64,000 nucleotides of DNA from Brevibacillus humidisoli (GTDB lineage Bacteria > Bacillota > Bacilli > Brevibacillales > Brevibacillaceae). The translations under genes and the position numbers were made by a program. Where the stretch lies: positions 1,507,970 through 1,571,969 of the forward strand of contig NZ_CP087263.1 in NCBI RefSeq assembly GCF_020923435.1. The letters run 5' to 3'. The notes beneath the pieces were generated by a model that worked only from the letters and a program-made list of their open reading frames with translations, was not told the DNA's origin and ran no database searches. The stretch's first letter is position 1. Every line of letters begins with the position of its first letter. This document shows, piece after piece, positions 42,554 through 51,459 of this stretch.

Positions 42554-42926
42554 GAAGTTCATTTGCGTGCAAGTACAATTTAGGCTTAGTACAGAGTCAC
42601 TAGCGTTGCATAAAATATCTACACCACAATTTGCAAATAATTCTGAAATATATTTTGTTAGCTGAACTTTAAACTTCCCTTGGTTTCATAAGGATTTCAA
42701 CCTTCTCGGATCGAATGAAAGTACAAGGAAAATGACGATTTCCTGCCAATATTCGTGCACGTGGGAGAGAGAAGCTATGTACCAGACATGAAGGCATGCC
42801 AAAATATTGGTAAAATGAGAACAATCCGACTGTCCCTCTGCTCAAAAGACAGTAGGGGCGCTCGTGCATAGACTGGGGCAGCCGCAGAGCTGGCTGTACT
42901 TTTTCAACGAAAGGAAGGACAGAGAC
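42554..42926 (+). other. Intergenic region without a clear gene
   Basis: About 370 bases of AT-rich sequence passing to normal composition. A short hairpin (GGAAAATGACGATTTCC near 42727) is the only structure noted. Confidence 0.35.
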
Positions 42927-43271
42927 GTGGATATTCAAGTGATTGAGGTGGAACTGCAGCGCAGACAGGATGCAGAATTGGCCAAGGCCCATGAGTGGAT
43001 CATCAAGCTGGAGGAGAAAAAAGAGACGGAGTGTTACTGTCGGCGATCCGCTTATTCGGAGATGGAGATGTGGTTAGATCTGTCGCACAAACGCGATGCT
43101 CACCTCACAGCGGAGACGGTTATTGCGGAATTGGATCGCCGCGCGGTTCAGTTTCAAAAAGAAGCGGAAAAATACTATGCTTGGAAGACGGAATCAACCG
43201 GTGACGAGTATCGTTGGCAGGCGGAAGCACTAAAAGAGATGAGCGAATGGATCAGGTCGACGGCTTCATAA
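42927..43271 (+). CDS. Hypothetical coiled-coil protein
   Basis: A 114-residue, highly charged and apparently all-helical protein (many Glu, Lys, Arg; ELQRRQDAELAKAHEW, EEKKETECYCRRSAYSEME). GTG 42927 is preceded by AAGGAAGG; in-frame codons further upstream lack a ribosome site. No family recognised; it resembles small regulatory or structural helical proteins only in composition. Confidence 0.55.
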   Translation: MDIQVIEVELQRRQDAELAKAHEWIIKLEEKKETECYCRRSAYSEMEMWLDLSHKRDAHLTAETVIAELDRRAVQFQKEAEKYYAWKTESTGDEYRWQAEALKEMSEWIRSTAS

Positions 43272-43309
43272 TGCCGCTCTCCATGGGATGGACGACCAGG
43301 AAGTAGAGG

Positions 43310-43657
43310 ATGAGAAAAGTGGACCCAGCTAAAAAGTCAAAAATCGTCGTGCTAGCCTTTCTTGTTTTTGCCATCGTCATCGGTGTATCCGCCTTTTTTG
43401 GAGGACGAGACATAAGAGCCGTACACCAGCAGGAGATCGAGCGTAACATAGCTGCGCTTGGCGGACAGTTGGTACAGGTGGACGTGGTTAGTCCGGCTCA
43501 AAGCCCGTTTCGTGAGAGCGGCAAAGGGAACACGATCTACAAGGTTGTCTATCGCACGGTTGATGGGACGAAAACCGCCTGGTATCGAGCGGACAACCAA
43601 AGCTCGATTATCAAGTACGAAGAAGCATGGCGATTTGAGGATGGACAGCGAGAGTAG
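43310..43657 (+). CDS. Hypothetical single-pass membrane protein
   Basis: A 115-residue protein: a basic start (MRKVDPAKKSK), one membrane helix (about 12-32) and an extracytoplasmic domain with QEIERNIAALGGQLVQVDVV and IYKVVYRTVDGTKTAWYRAD, a pattern of a small beta-sheet domain. Unknown function; ribosome site AGAGGATG is weak. It converges with the TatD gene. Confidence 0.55.
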   Translation: MRKVDPAKKSKIVVLAFLVFAIVIGVSAFFGGRDIRAVHQQEIERNIAALGGQLVQVDVVSPAQSPFRESGKGNTIYKVVYRTVDGTKTAWYRADNQSSIIKYEEAWRFEDGQRE

Positions 43658-43662
43658 CACCT

Positions 43663-44427
43663 TCAGGACAGCAATCGACGCGTATTTTCTGTGCACTGCC
43701 TGATCAATTGCTCTGGCGGTACCCCTTTAAGAAATGCGGTCGTCTTCGCTGCCGCAAATAGCATCATCGGACTGGTCGCTTGCCCGGTGAATGGTCCGGA
43801 AAAGGGCCATGGCCCGTCCGTCTCCAGCATCAGCTGCTCAAGCGGGATTTGTCGGGCCAGCCTCTGATCGCGTTCGCGGTAGCAAACCTCTGGTGTCAGG
43901 GAGAGGTAAAAGCCTGCAGCCACAATCTCAGCGACCACCGCTTTCGGTGCCTTTAACCAGTGAAAGTGGGCCTTTATGCCGGGGTGTCGCTGGAGGCAGT
44001 CAAGAGCAAGGGCAGCTTTGTCATGGACGGCATGCAGCAGCAAGGGAAGGCACAGTTCACGGCCAAGCGCCGCATAGCGATCAAGCAGTTCCTGCTGATG
44101 CAAAAGCGCCGAAGACGGGAGGTGGGACAGTTCGTAGTGCGGCAGTCCTACCTCTCCAATCGCGGCTAGCCGATGCCGCTCCTGGCGTATGAGGCTGAGC
44201 AGTTCATCCAGTTCCGTCTCGTCTGGAGGAAGTTGCTCCGGATGGAAACCGATCGCTGCACGGACGAAATCGGGAAACCTCGTTTGCAGCTCCAGTGTTC
44301 GGTAAGAGGAAGGAAGATTGGTGGAGACAGCGATTACATACTCCACCCCGGCTGCTCGCCACTGTTCGATCAGCGATTCGATATGTTCGTCTGGATACTG
44401 TTCCAGATGGATATGGGCATCAATCAC
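43663..44427 (-). CDS. TatD-family metal-dependent hydrolase
   Basis: A 254-residue TIM-barrel hydrolase. Metal ligands follow the family order: DAHIHLEQ at the start, the bridging Glu in IGEVGLPHY, His in LLHAVHDKAA, His in FHWLK, and Asp in LETDGPWPF. TatD proteins are 3'-5' DNA exonucleases or deoxyribonucleases, but distant members have other phosphoesterase roles. This one is rather divergent from TatD/YabD. The GTG start 44427 lies behind AGAGGATGA; a short space separates it from the divergent thioredoxin-like gene. Confidence 0.82.
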   Translation of the reverse strand: MIDAHIHLEQYPDEHIESLIEQWRAAGVEYVIAVSTNLPSSYRTLELQTRFPDFVRAAIGFHPEQLPPDETELDELLSLIRQERHRLAAIGEVGLPHYELSHLPSSALLHQQELLDRYAALGRELCLPLLLHAVHDKAALALDCLQRHPGIKAHFHWLKAPKAVVAEIVAAGFYLSLTPEVCYRERDQRLARQIPLEQLMLETDGPWPFSGPFTGQATSPMMLFAAAKTTAFLKGVPPEQLIRQCTENTRRLLS

Positions 44428-44485
44428 AGTCTCATCCTCTCACTTTCATCATCGTCATCTTCGACAGGAAAAGGGGGTACCTTTC

Positions 44486-44821
44486 TTGGAAGAGCTTGAA
44501 GCAGGCATACCCGAATGGGATCAAGGTCAGATTGAACGGGCGCTGGAGCATGGGGAATCCTTTGCCCTGTTTTTATATACGCCGCTGTGCGGTACCTGTC
44601 AATTGGCCAAGCGAATGGTGGCCGTTGCCGCCAAGATCTGCTCCCCTGTCTCCCCCTATACTGCCAATCTTAACCTGATGCCTGCGCTCGCTCAAGCGTT
44701 GAGAATTGAAAGTGTACCGTGCCTGATGATCGTCCGGCAGGGAGAAATCGTGAGCAAAGAGTATGCGATGCGTTCAGTTGATCATCTATGTCGGCAGCTT
44801 GGCCTGCTCATGGACAAATAG
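44486..44821 (+). CDS. Thioredoxin-like protein
   Basis: A 111-residue thioredoxin-fold protein with CGTC in LYTPLCGTCQLAKRM and the cis-Pro loop IESVPCLMIV, similar to YtpP-type proteins of Bacilli. It lacks a signal and should act in the cytoplasm as a thiol reductant or exchange protein. TTG 44486 is decided by AAAAGGGGG nearby. It ends 12 bp before the sigma-54 activator gene; a role in its control is not evident. Confidence 0.75.
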   Translation: MEELEAGIPEWDQGQIERALEHGESFALFLYTPLCGTCQLAKRMVAVAAKICSPVSPYTANLNLMPALAQALRIESVPCLMIVRQGEIVSKEYAMRSVDHLCRQLGLLMDK

Positions 44822-44833
44822 AAAACCGTACGG

Positions 44834-46168
44834 ATGAACGGGGCGGTGAATGGCGAGATGAATGGAATCCAGACCTATATGCAGGCGATTCTTGATGCCT
44901 CCCACGACGGGATTATTGCCATAGACAAAGATGCTGTGATCACATTGGTGAACAGAAACGCGATCGAGATCCTTGGGCTGCCCGAGGGGATTGTTGGGGA
45001 GAAGATTACGACCTATATTCCCAATTCTGACATGCTGCGGATCCTGGCTAGCGGCAAGAAGGAGCTTGGCGACATCGCAACGATCCTGAACCGGCAGATT
45101 ATCATTAATCGACTGCCTATTATTCTCCACGACCAGATCGTCGGGGCGGTCTCCACTTTTAAAGAGATCACCGATATTCAGAAGATGGAATTGCGGATTC
45201 GCAAGAAGTTTACGGAGAGTGGCCTGGAAGCGAAGTACCGGTTGGAACAAATCGTCGGACGATCCAAGGCAATCACAGAGATCAGGCAGCTTGCCGAACA
45301 GTTCGGCAAAACAGATGCAACGGTACTGATCCTGGGAGAGTCCGGTACCGGAAAAGAGCTGTTTGCCCAAGGGATTCACCTGATCAGCGGTCGTTCCTCC
45401 GGCCCATTTGTGGCGGTCAACTGCGCGGCTTTGCCGGGAAACTTGCTGGAGAGTGAATTATTCGGCTACGAGGAAGGGGCGTTTACGGGGGCGAAAAAAG
45501 GAGGCAAGTCTGGATTATTTGAATTGGCACATGGAGGGACCCTGTTTCTCGACGAGATCGGCGAGATGTCCTTGCCGATTCAAACCATGCTGCTGCGCGT
45601 TCTGCAGGAAAAGAAGGTGCGCAGAATCGGCGGTGAAAAGCTGATCCCGGTCGATGTCCGGATTGTCGCGGCAACCAATCTGGATTTGGAACAGTTAATC
45701 CGACAACATCAGTTTCGCTCCGATCTCTACTACCGGATCAACGTGCTGACACTGGAGCTGCCTCCACTCCGTGATCGCTTGGAAGATATACCGGCGTTAA
45801 CCTGCTCGATCATAGAGGAGGTAAGTCAACGGATTGACAAGCAGATCTGCGGTGTGGATCCGACCATCTATCAGGTGTTTCAGCAATACGAATGGCCGGG
45901 CAATGTACGGGAATTGCGCAATGTCGTAGAGCGAATGGTGCTGCTTGCGCAGGATCGGTATCTGGGAAGCGGGGATGTTGCTTTTTTTCGCAAAAAGCTT
46001 AACCAGCATAGGGTAACTGCCGCTGTGATGGAATCGTGGGAAGAGACAGAGCGCTCGCTGATCCTCTCTACTTTGCGCCAGACCAATGGCAACAAGGGAG
46101 AAGCGGCCAAACGGCTGGGCATGGATCGAACAACCCTTTGGCGCAAACTGAAAAAATATCAACCGTAG
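44834..46168 (+). CDS. PAS-domain sigma-54-dependent activator
   Basis: A 444-residue regulator of RocR/BkdR type. A PAS domain (about 10-115) probably senses the inducer. The AAA+ domain has Walker A GESGTGKE (168-175), GAFTGA (215-220) for sigma-54 contact and FLDEIGEM (Walker B). A Fis-type helix-turn-helix ends the protein ([19 protein letters not shown]). It should bind the two dyads at 46171-46204 and open the sigma-54 promoter at 46271. The start at ATG 44834 has no good ribosome site; ATG 44858 is an alternative. No receiver domain, so it responds to a ligand rather than a kinase. Confidence 0.92.
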   Translation: MNGAVNGEMNGIQTYMQAILDASHDGIIAIDKDAVITLVNRNAIEILGLPEGIVGEKITTYIPNSDMLRILASGKKELGDIATILNRQIIINRLPIILHDQIVGAVSTFKEITDIQKMELRIRKKFTESGLEAKYRLEQIVGRSKAITEIRQLAEQFGKTDATVLILGESGTGKELFAQGIHLISGRSSGPFVAVNCAALPGNLLESELFGYEEGAFTGAKKGGKSGLFELAHGGTLFLDEIGEMSLPIQTMLLRVLQEKKVRRIGGEKLIPVDVRIVAATNLDLEQLIRQHQFRSDLYYRINVLTLELPPLRDRLEDIPALTCSIIEEVSQRIDKQICGVDPTIYQVFQQYEWPGNVRELRNVVERMVLLAQDRYLGSGDVAFFRKKLNQHRVTAAVMESWEETERSLILSTLRQTNGNKGEAAKRLGMDRTTLWRKLKKYQP

Positions 46169-46170
46169 CG

Positions 46171-46204
46171 TTGCGTGTTGCAAGCGGAATGTTGCAGTTT
46201 GCAA
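46171..46204 (+). promoter_or_regulatory. Tandem enhancer sites for the sigma-54 activator
   Basis: TTGCGTGTTGCAA (46171-46183) and TTGCAGTTTGCAA (46192-46204) share the dyad TTGC-N5-GCAA and begin 21 bp apart, two helical turns. The second extends to a perfect TGTTGCA/TGCAACA palindrome. They start three bases after the activator gene and 67-100 bp before the promoter, the usual place for enhancer sites. Confidence 0.8.
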
Positions 46205-46270
46205 CAAAAATGCTTCACGTCAGTCGGATTGATGGAGCCATACCCCTGTTGTTGTCGTAATATTCTGATT

Positions 46271-46286
46271 TGGCATAAAGCTTGCT
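46271..46286 (+). promoter_or_regulatory. Sigma-54 promoter of the nine-gene catabolic operon
   Basis: TGGCATAAAGCTTGCT has -24 GG and -12 GC at exact spacing, like the promoter at 19916. The first start codon is 43 bp downstream. No sigma-A-like promoter of similar quality is seen before the operon. Confidence 0.9.
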
Positions 46287-46328
46287 TTTGTGAGGGGGTG
46301 ACTCTTTCACAAAGGGGAGCCGTGAGAC

Positions 46329-47402
46329 ATGAATCATTATGCCATTGCCGTGATTGCCGGAGATGGAATCGGTCCGGAGGTGATGAGGGAAGGACTGCGT
46401 GTGCTTCGTACGATCGAACAGCTGCACGGTGGAATTCGGTTTGAGACATCTGCATTTGACTGGAATTGTCTTCACTACCAGCGCCATGGCGTGATGATGC
46501 CAAAAGACGGATTAGAAATCCTGCAGGGCTTTGACGCGATTCTGCTCGGAGCAATCGGGTCGCCTGATGTTCCTGATCACATCTCGGTCTGGGAGTTGAT
46601 CCTGCCGATCCGCCGGACGTTTCAGCAGTACGTCAATCTTCGCCCGATCAAGCTGCTGCGTGGCCTTGTCAGCCCGCTTCGCGAAAAGGGACATGATCAG
46701 TTGGATTTTGTTGTGGTACGGGAAAATACCGAAGGAGAATACGCCGATATGGGAGGAAGGCTGCACAGCGGAACGCCGTATGAACTGGCCATTCAGAACA
46801 GTGTATTTACCCGCTATGGCATTGAACGCGTCGTTCGCTACGCTTACTCGCTGGCAGCAACAACCGGCAAACGGCGGCTGGCAGCCGCAACCAAATCGAA
46901 CGGCATCAACCACTCGATGCCCTTCTGGGATGAGGTGGTACACGAACTGAGCCGAGATTATCCGCAGATCGAGACCAGTCTGTTTCACATCGACGCTATG
47001 GCCGCCTATTTTGTCAATCGTCCGGAACAGTTTGATGTGGTTGTGGCAAGCAACTTGTTTGGCGACATTTTGACCGATCTCGGTGCTGCTGTCGTCGGCG
47101 GGTTGGGGTTGGCTCCATCTGGCAACATCAATCCAGAGAAGCGGTATCCCTCGATGTTTGAGCCGATTCACGGCTCGGCGCCCGATATCGCAGGTATAGG
47201 GATCGCCAATCCCATCGGGCAGATCTGGAGCATCAGCATGATGCTGGATCACCTCGGGCATCGCGAACTGGGTCGATACCTGCTGGACAGTATCGAGGCC
47301 GTCCTGCTGCAGGGCCAGGTGAGAACGCCCGATATCGGGGGCACAGCCACAACCCAAGAGATGGGCGAAGCCGTTGTTCGGCAGCTGCTGACCGATGCGT
47401 AA
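46329..47402 (+). CDS. Tartrate/D-malate-type decarboxylating dehydrogenase
   Basis: A 357-residue member of the isocitrate/isopropylmalate dehydrogenase superfamily (COG0473), TtuC/YeaU branch. Landmarks: IAGDGIGPEVM, FQQYVNLRPIKLLRG (substrate Arg region), VVRENTEGEYADMG, and NLFGDILTDLGA with metal-binding Asp residues. Such enzymes oxidise (R)-2-hydroxydicarboxylates at C2 with loss of CO2. Here 3,3-dimethylmalate would be the substrate if the operon degrades pantoate, giving 2-oxoisovalerate (inference). First gene behind the sigma-54 promoter; ATG 46329 has AAAGGGGAG. Confidence 0.88.
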   Translation: MNHYAIAVIAGDGIGPEVMREGLRVLRTIEQLHGGIRFETSAFDWNCLHYQRHGVMMPKDGLEILQGFDAILLGAIGSPDVPDHISVWELILPIRRTFQQYVNLRPIKLLRGLVSPLREKGHDQLDFVVVRENTEGEYADMGGRLHSGTPYELAIQNSVFTRYGIERVVRYAYSLAATTGKRRLAAATKSNGINHSMPFWDEVVHELSRDYPQIETSLFHIDAMAAYFVNRPEQFDVVVASNLFGDILTDLGAAVVGGLGLAPSGNINPEKRYPSMFEPIHGSAPDIAGIGIANPIGQIWSISMMLDHLGHRELGRYLLDSIEAVLLQGQVRTPDIGGTATTQEMGEAVVRQLLTDA

Positions 47403-47418
47403 TGGAGGGGAAAAGAAA

Positions 47419-48849
47419 ATGGGAGAACCGATTTATGCTCTGTACATCAACGGGGAGTGGATGGCCACACAGGAAACGTTCCCGGTCTATCACAAGTACA
47501 ATGGTCAACTGCTCGCTCGAGTTGCCAGAGCTGAGCAAGAGCATGTCCGCCAGGCTGTAACGGCAGCCAGGCGGAACTTTGAGCAAAGTGAACTGACGCC
47601 GTTTCAGCGGTCACAAATCCTGCAAAAAGCTGCAGAGATTGCGACGGAACGCAGAGATGAACTGGAGCTTTCACTAGCGAGAGAAGTGGGGAAGACGCGA
47701 AAAGACGCTGCCGGTGAATTGGATCGCGTCATCAATACACTCCGGCTGTCAGCAGAGGAAGCAACGCGGATCGCAGGCGAGATGGTCCCGCTGCACGCCA
47801 CACCGGGTGCGGAAAATCGGATCGGATTCGCCATTCGCGTGCCGCGTGGAGTGATTGCCGCGATCACGCCGTTCAACTATCCACTGCTGCTCTCTACGCA
47901 CAAAGTAGCTCCTGCGATTGCCGCCGGCAACACGGTAGTACTCAAACCGGCTTCCACTACGCCGCTTGCCTCTTACCAATTGGTAGAAATCCTCGAACAG
48001 GCAGGGTTGCCCAAAGGGCACGTAAACATTGTGACGGGAGCAGGCAGCGAGGTGGGTGATTGGCTGCTGGCTGATGAGCGGATCGCGATGTACACCTTTA
48101 CGGGATCAGGCGAAGTAGGCAAACAGATCAAACAGCGGAGCGGTCTCCGTCCGGTGACGCTGGAGTTGGGCAACAATTCGCCCAATATCGTTCATCGCGA
48201 TGCCGATCTGCAGCAGGCGGCGGCGATCATTGCACAGCGCAGCTTTCACAATGCCGGGCAAGCCTGCATCGCCGTGCAGCGCATCCTCGTCCAGGAAGAA
48301 GTGAGCGAGGACTTTACCGAAGCATACCTAGGTTGCGTCAGGCAACTGCGGGTCGGTGATCCGGAAGATCCCGCGACCGATATTGGGCCGATGATCAGCG
48401 AAAAGGAAGCTGTTCGTGCGGAAGCGTGGGTCAGAGAAGCACTGGCAGAGGGAGCGCGTCTGCTGTACGGCGGCAAGCGGGAAGGGGCGCTGCTGTACCC
48501 GACCGTGCTGGCAGACACTCGTCCGGAGATGAAAGTAAACGGTTTGGAAGTATTTGCGCCGGTGGTGACGATTCAGTCCTACCAGACGATCGAGCAGGCG
48601 TTTGCGATCGCCAACGATTCCGCATACGGCTTGCAGGCAGGGATTTTTACCCGTGACCTGGATCTGGCAATGCGTGCGGCGAGGAAACTGGAATACGGTG
48701 GGGTGATCGTCAATGACGTCTCCACCTATCGCAACGATGTGATGCCCTATGGGGGTGTGAAAAACAGCGGACTTGGCAAGGAAGGACCGCGCTATGCGAT
48801 CGAAGAGATGACGGATCTGCGCATGGTGGTGCTAAACCTGAACGGATGA
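47419..48849 (+). CDS. Aldehyde dehydrogenase
   Basis: A 476-residue NAD(P)-dependent ALDH. Catalytic residues are visible: Asn153 (TPFNYPLL), Glu249 (TLELGNNSPN) and the nucleophile Cys283 (FHNAGQACIAVQR). It is nearest by eye to the lactaldehyde/succinate-semialdehyde/phosphonoacetaldehyde group. In the proposed pathway it would oxidise 4-dehydropantoate to dimethylmalate. ATG 47419 follows GGAGGGG; a start at 47395 would overlap the upstream gene without benefit. Confidence 0.9.
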   Translation: MGEPIYALYINGEWMATQETFPVYHKYNGQLLARVARAEQEHVRQAVTAARRNFEQSELTPFQRSQILQKAAEIATERRDELELSLAREVGKTRKDAAGELDRVINTLRLSAEEATRIAGEMVPLHATPGAENRIGFAIRVPRGVIAAITPFNYPLLLSTHKVAPAIAAGNTVVLKPASTTPLASYQLVEILEQAGLPKGHVNIVTGAGSEVGDWLLADERIAMYTFTGSGEVGKQIKQRSGLRPVTLELGNNSPNIVHRDADLQQAAAIIAQRSFHNAGQACIAVQRILVQEEVSEDFTEAYLGCVRQLRVGDPEDPATDIGPMISEKEAVRAEAWVREALAEGARLLYGGKREGALLYPTVLADTRPEMKVNGLEVFAPVVTIQSYQTIEQAFAIANDSAYGLQAGIFTRDLDLAMRAARKLEYGGVIVNDVSTYRNDVMPYGGVKNSGLGKEGPRYAIEEMTDLRMVVLNLNG

Positions 48850-48862
48850 GGAGGAAAGAACA

Positions 48863-49621
48863 ATGCTGTTGAGCGGTAAGGTGGCGATTGTGACCGGGAG
48901 TGGGTCAGGGATGGGCAAAGCGATCGCCAGGCGATTTCGTGAACAGGGGGCACATCTGGTGATTGCCGATATCGATGCGGCAGCAGCGGAACAAACAGCG
49001 TCCGAGCTGAACGGGGAGGCATCCCCGGTCGCGGTAGATGTGGCGGATTATCAACAGGTGCAGCAAATGGTGGAACAAGCCGCTTCCAGGTATGGACAGA
49101 TCGACATCCTCGTCAATAGCGCTGGTGTACCAATGGCGTTTACACCCATCGAGGACGTGACTGATTCACAATGGGTTCGGATCATGAATGTCAACGTAAA
49201 ATCGATCTACCTCACCTGCAAACATGTGGTGCCCTGGATGAAGCAGCGAGGAAGCGGCGCCATCATCAACATCGCTTCCATCGCCGGTATTCGCGCCAGA
49301 CCCGGACTAAACGCCTACTGTGCCTCCAAAGGGGCTGCGATCATGTTGACCAGGGCGCTGGCATTGGAGCTGGCACCTCACCAGATCAGGGTAAATGCGG
49401 TAAATCCTGGTCCAGCCGACACACCGATGCTTGGCAAGTTTCTCAGCGGCGATGCAGAGCAAGTAGAACGGCAAACCAAAGAAATCTTCCTTAACAGCGT
49501 TCCGCTCGGTCGCCTGGTGGAACCGGAAAACATCGCGGAAGCATGCCTGTACCTGGCGAGCGATCTCGCATCGATGGTGACAGGCGAAGTGCTGAATGTG
49601 GACGGAGGGAGAGGAATCTAG
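48863..49621 (+). CDS. SDR-family alcohol dehydrogenase
   Basis: A 252-residue short-chain dehydrogenase. NAD site TGSGSGMGKA (11-20; Asp36 in IADID favours NAD), NSAG (85-88), catalytic Ser139, Tyr152 and Lys156 (AYCASK), and the C-terminal GEVLNVDGGRGI. It would oxidise an alcohol to an aldehyde or ketone; as partner of the ALDH directly upstream it is a fit for D-pantoate 4-dehydrogenase. ATG 48863 follows GAGGAGG, 13 bp after the ALDH. Confidence 0.9.
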   Translation: MLLSGKVAIVTGSGSGMGKAIARRFREQGAHLVIADIDAAAAEQTASELNGEASPVAVDVADYQQVQQMVEQAASRYGQIDILVNSAGVPMAFTPIEDVTDSQWVRIMNVNVKSIYLTCKHVVPWMKQRGSGAIINIASIAGIRARPGLNAYCASKGAAIMLTRALALELAPHQIRVNAVNPGPADTPMLGKFLSGDAEQVERQTKEIFLNSVPLGRLVEPENIAEACLYLASDLASMVTGEVLNVDGGRGI

Positions 49622-49718
49622 GCTCACAGGATCGAAACAAATAAAACCCGTGTGCGTGTGTACATGCAGCGAGCGGTCACATCCATCCAATTGCAATACG
49701 AGAGAAAGGAGGGAGTGG

Positions 49719-50588
49719 ATGACACAAGAACCGCTAATTCGCGTAGACAACGTCTCCTTTGCCTACCGAATCAACCAGTCCACCAGCATTCCCGTGCTGC
49801 GCAACGTTTCGTTTTCGGTGATGTCGGGCGAGTATGTGGCGATTATCGGCCACAATGGCTCTGGTAAATCAACCCTCTCCAAAATGTTAAACGGTATTCT
49901 AGTGCCGGAGACGGGTGATGTCTGGGTGAGTGGAATGAACACCAGGGAGAAAGCACTTCATCGACAGATTCGACAGTGTGTAGGCATGGTGTTTCAACAT
50001 CCGGACAACCAGATCGTAGCCACGATTGTCGAAGACGATATCGCTTTCGGATTGGAGAATATCGGTGTCCCGCCGGACGAGATGAAGCTGAGGGTAGACG
50101 AGGCCCTGCAGGCGGTGGGGATGAGCAGCTTCCGTGACCGTCCGCCGCACCATCTGTCAGGTGGACAGAAACAACGTGTTGCGATAGCTGGAATACTAGC
50201 CATGAAGCCTAGCTGTATCGTCCTTGACGAAGCAACGAGCATGTTGGATTCCTATGGACGAAAGGAGATTCTCGCCGTAGTCGGCAAGATGCGTCGGGAA
50301 GGGATGACCATTGTGACGGTCACTCACCATATGTCGGAAGTGGCTGAGGCGGATCGAGTGATCGTGTTGGAAGAAGGAGAGATCGTCCTGGAGGGAACTC
50401 CACGCGAGGTATTCCGCCAGCATCAGAAACTGCAGGAGTTGCATCTTGATGTGCCGCAGGCAAGCCAGCTTGCCCTGCGCATACACGAACTGTACCCGGC
50501 GTTCCAACGTGATCTGATACAGAATCAGGAAATCATCGAGGAGGTTGAACGGCACAAACTGCGGCAGGTGGAGGTGAGCGGAAGATGA
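49719..50588 (+). CDS. ecfA1: ECF transporter ATPase EcfA1-type
   Basis: A 289-residue ABC ATPase of an energy-coupling factor module. Walker A GHNGSGKST, Q-loop VGMVFQHPDNQIVATIVEDD (typical of EcfA), signature [14 protein letters not shown] and Walker B CIVLDEATSMLD. The C-terminal tail after the core is the EcfA dimer region. ATG 49719 follows AAAGGAGGG; 97 bp without another signal separate it from the SDR gene. It overlaps the second ATPase by 4 bp. Confidence 0.93.
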   Translation: MTQEPLIRVDNVSFAYRINQSTSIPVLRNVSFSVMSGEYVAIIGHNGSGKSTLSKMLNGILVPETGDVWVSGMNTREKALHRQIRQCVGMVFQHPDNQIVATIVEDDIAFGLENIGVPPDEMKLRVDEALQAVGMSSFRDRPPHHLSGGQKQRVAIAGILAMKPSCIVLDEATSMLDSYGRKEILAVVGKMRREGMTIVTVTHHMSEVAEADRVIVLEEGEIVLEGTPREVFRQHQKLQELHLDVPQASQLALRIHELYPAFQRDLIQNQEIIEEVERHKLRQVEVSGR

Positions 50589-51454
50589 GTCAATCGATCC
50601 TGCAAGTGACAGATCTGCATCACACCTACATGAAAGGAACCCCGCTCGAACATCAGGCGCTCACAGGGGTAAACATGGCAGTGAATCGAGGGGAATGCGT
50701 CGCCATCATTGGGCATACCGGTTCGGGCAAATCGACGCTGATCCAACATTTTAACGGGCTCTCACTCCCTCAGTCCGGACAGGTGATCGTGGATGGTGTC
50801 GACCTGTCCCAACCCAACCTGCGGGTAAAAGAACTGCGGCAGAAGGTAGGGCTTGTGTTTCAAAACCCTGAAGATCAGATCTTTGAGAAACTGGTCGGAG
50901 ACGACGTCGCCTATGGACCGTTGAAGATGGGACTTTCGCTAAAAGAGGCGGCACAGCGAGTCCGCTGGGCCATGGAACTGGTCGGTCTCTCGTTTGACGA
51001 GATGAAAGATCGGGCAACCTTTGCTTTAAGCGGCGGGCAAAAGCGGAAAGTAGCCTTGGCTGGCGTGTTGGCACTGAAGCCCACTATTCTGGTATTGGAT
51101 GAACCGACAGCTGGACTGGACCCGAGGTCGCGTAAAGATCTGCTGGTGCGAATCCAACGCTTGAACAGAGAGGAACAACTGACTGTGATCTTCGTCACGC
51201 ACAACATGGAGGAGGTGGCGCTGCTGGCCGACCGGGTCTATGTGATGGCAGGGGGCAGAGATGTATATCACGGCACACCGCAGGAAGTTTTCAGCAACCA
51301 GGCACTTTTGACCGGACACCAGATCGGAACCCCGGAGACAGTGGAGATTCTGCACGCCCTGCATAGCCGCGGGTATCCAGTCAATACCGGAGCGTTTGAG
51401 GTGGAGGAGGCGGCCTATGAAATCCTGCAGCTCCTACCAACCGGCAGGAGGTGA
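50585..51454 (+). CDS. ecfA2: ECF transporter ATPase EcfA2-type
   Basis: A 289-residue second ATPase: Walker A GHTGSGKST, VGLVFQNPEDQIFEKLVGDD, signature ALSGGQKRKVALAG and ILVLDEPTAGLDPRSR, the features of the EcfA' partner. Together the two ATPases drive rotation of the S component. ATG 50585 overlaps the previous stop, and GTGA at its end overlaps the EcfT leader, so all three are translationally coupled. Confidence 0.93.
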   Translation: MSQSILQVTDLHHTYMKGTPLEHQALTGVNMAVNRGECVAIIGHTGSGKSTLIQHFNGLSLPQSGQVIVDGVDLSQPNLRVKELRQKVGLVFQNPEDQIFEKLVGDDVAYGPLKMGLSLKEAAQRVRWAMELVGLSFDEMKDRATFALSGGQKRKVALAGVLALKPTILVLDEPTAGLDPRSRKDLLVRIQRLNREEQLTVIFVTHNMEEVALLADRVYVMAGGRDVYHGTPQEVFSNQALLTGHQIGTPETVEILHALHSRGYPVNTGAFEVEEAAYEILQLLPTGRR

Positions 51455-51459
51455 GCACC

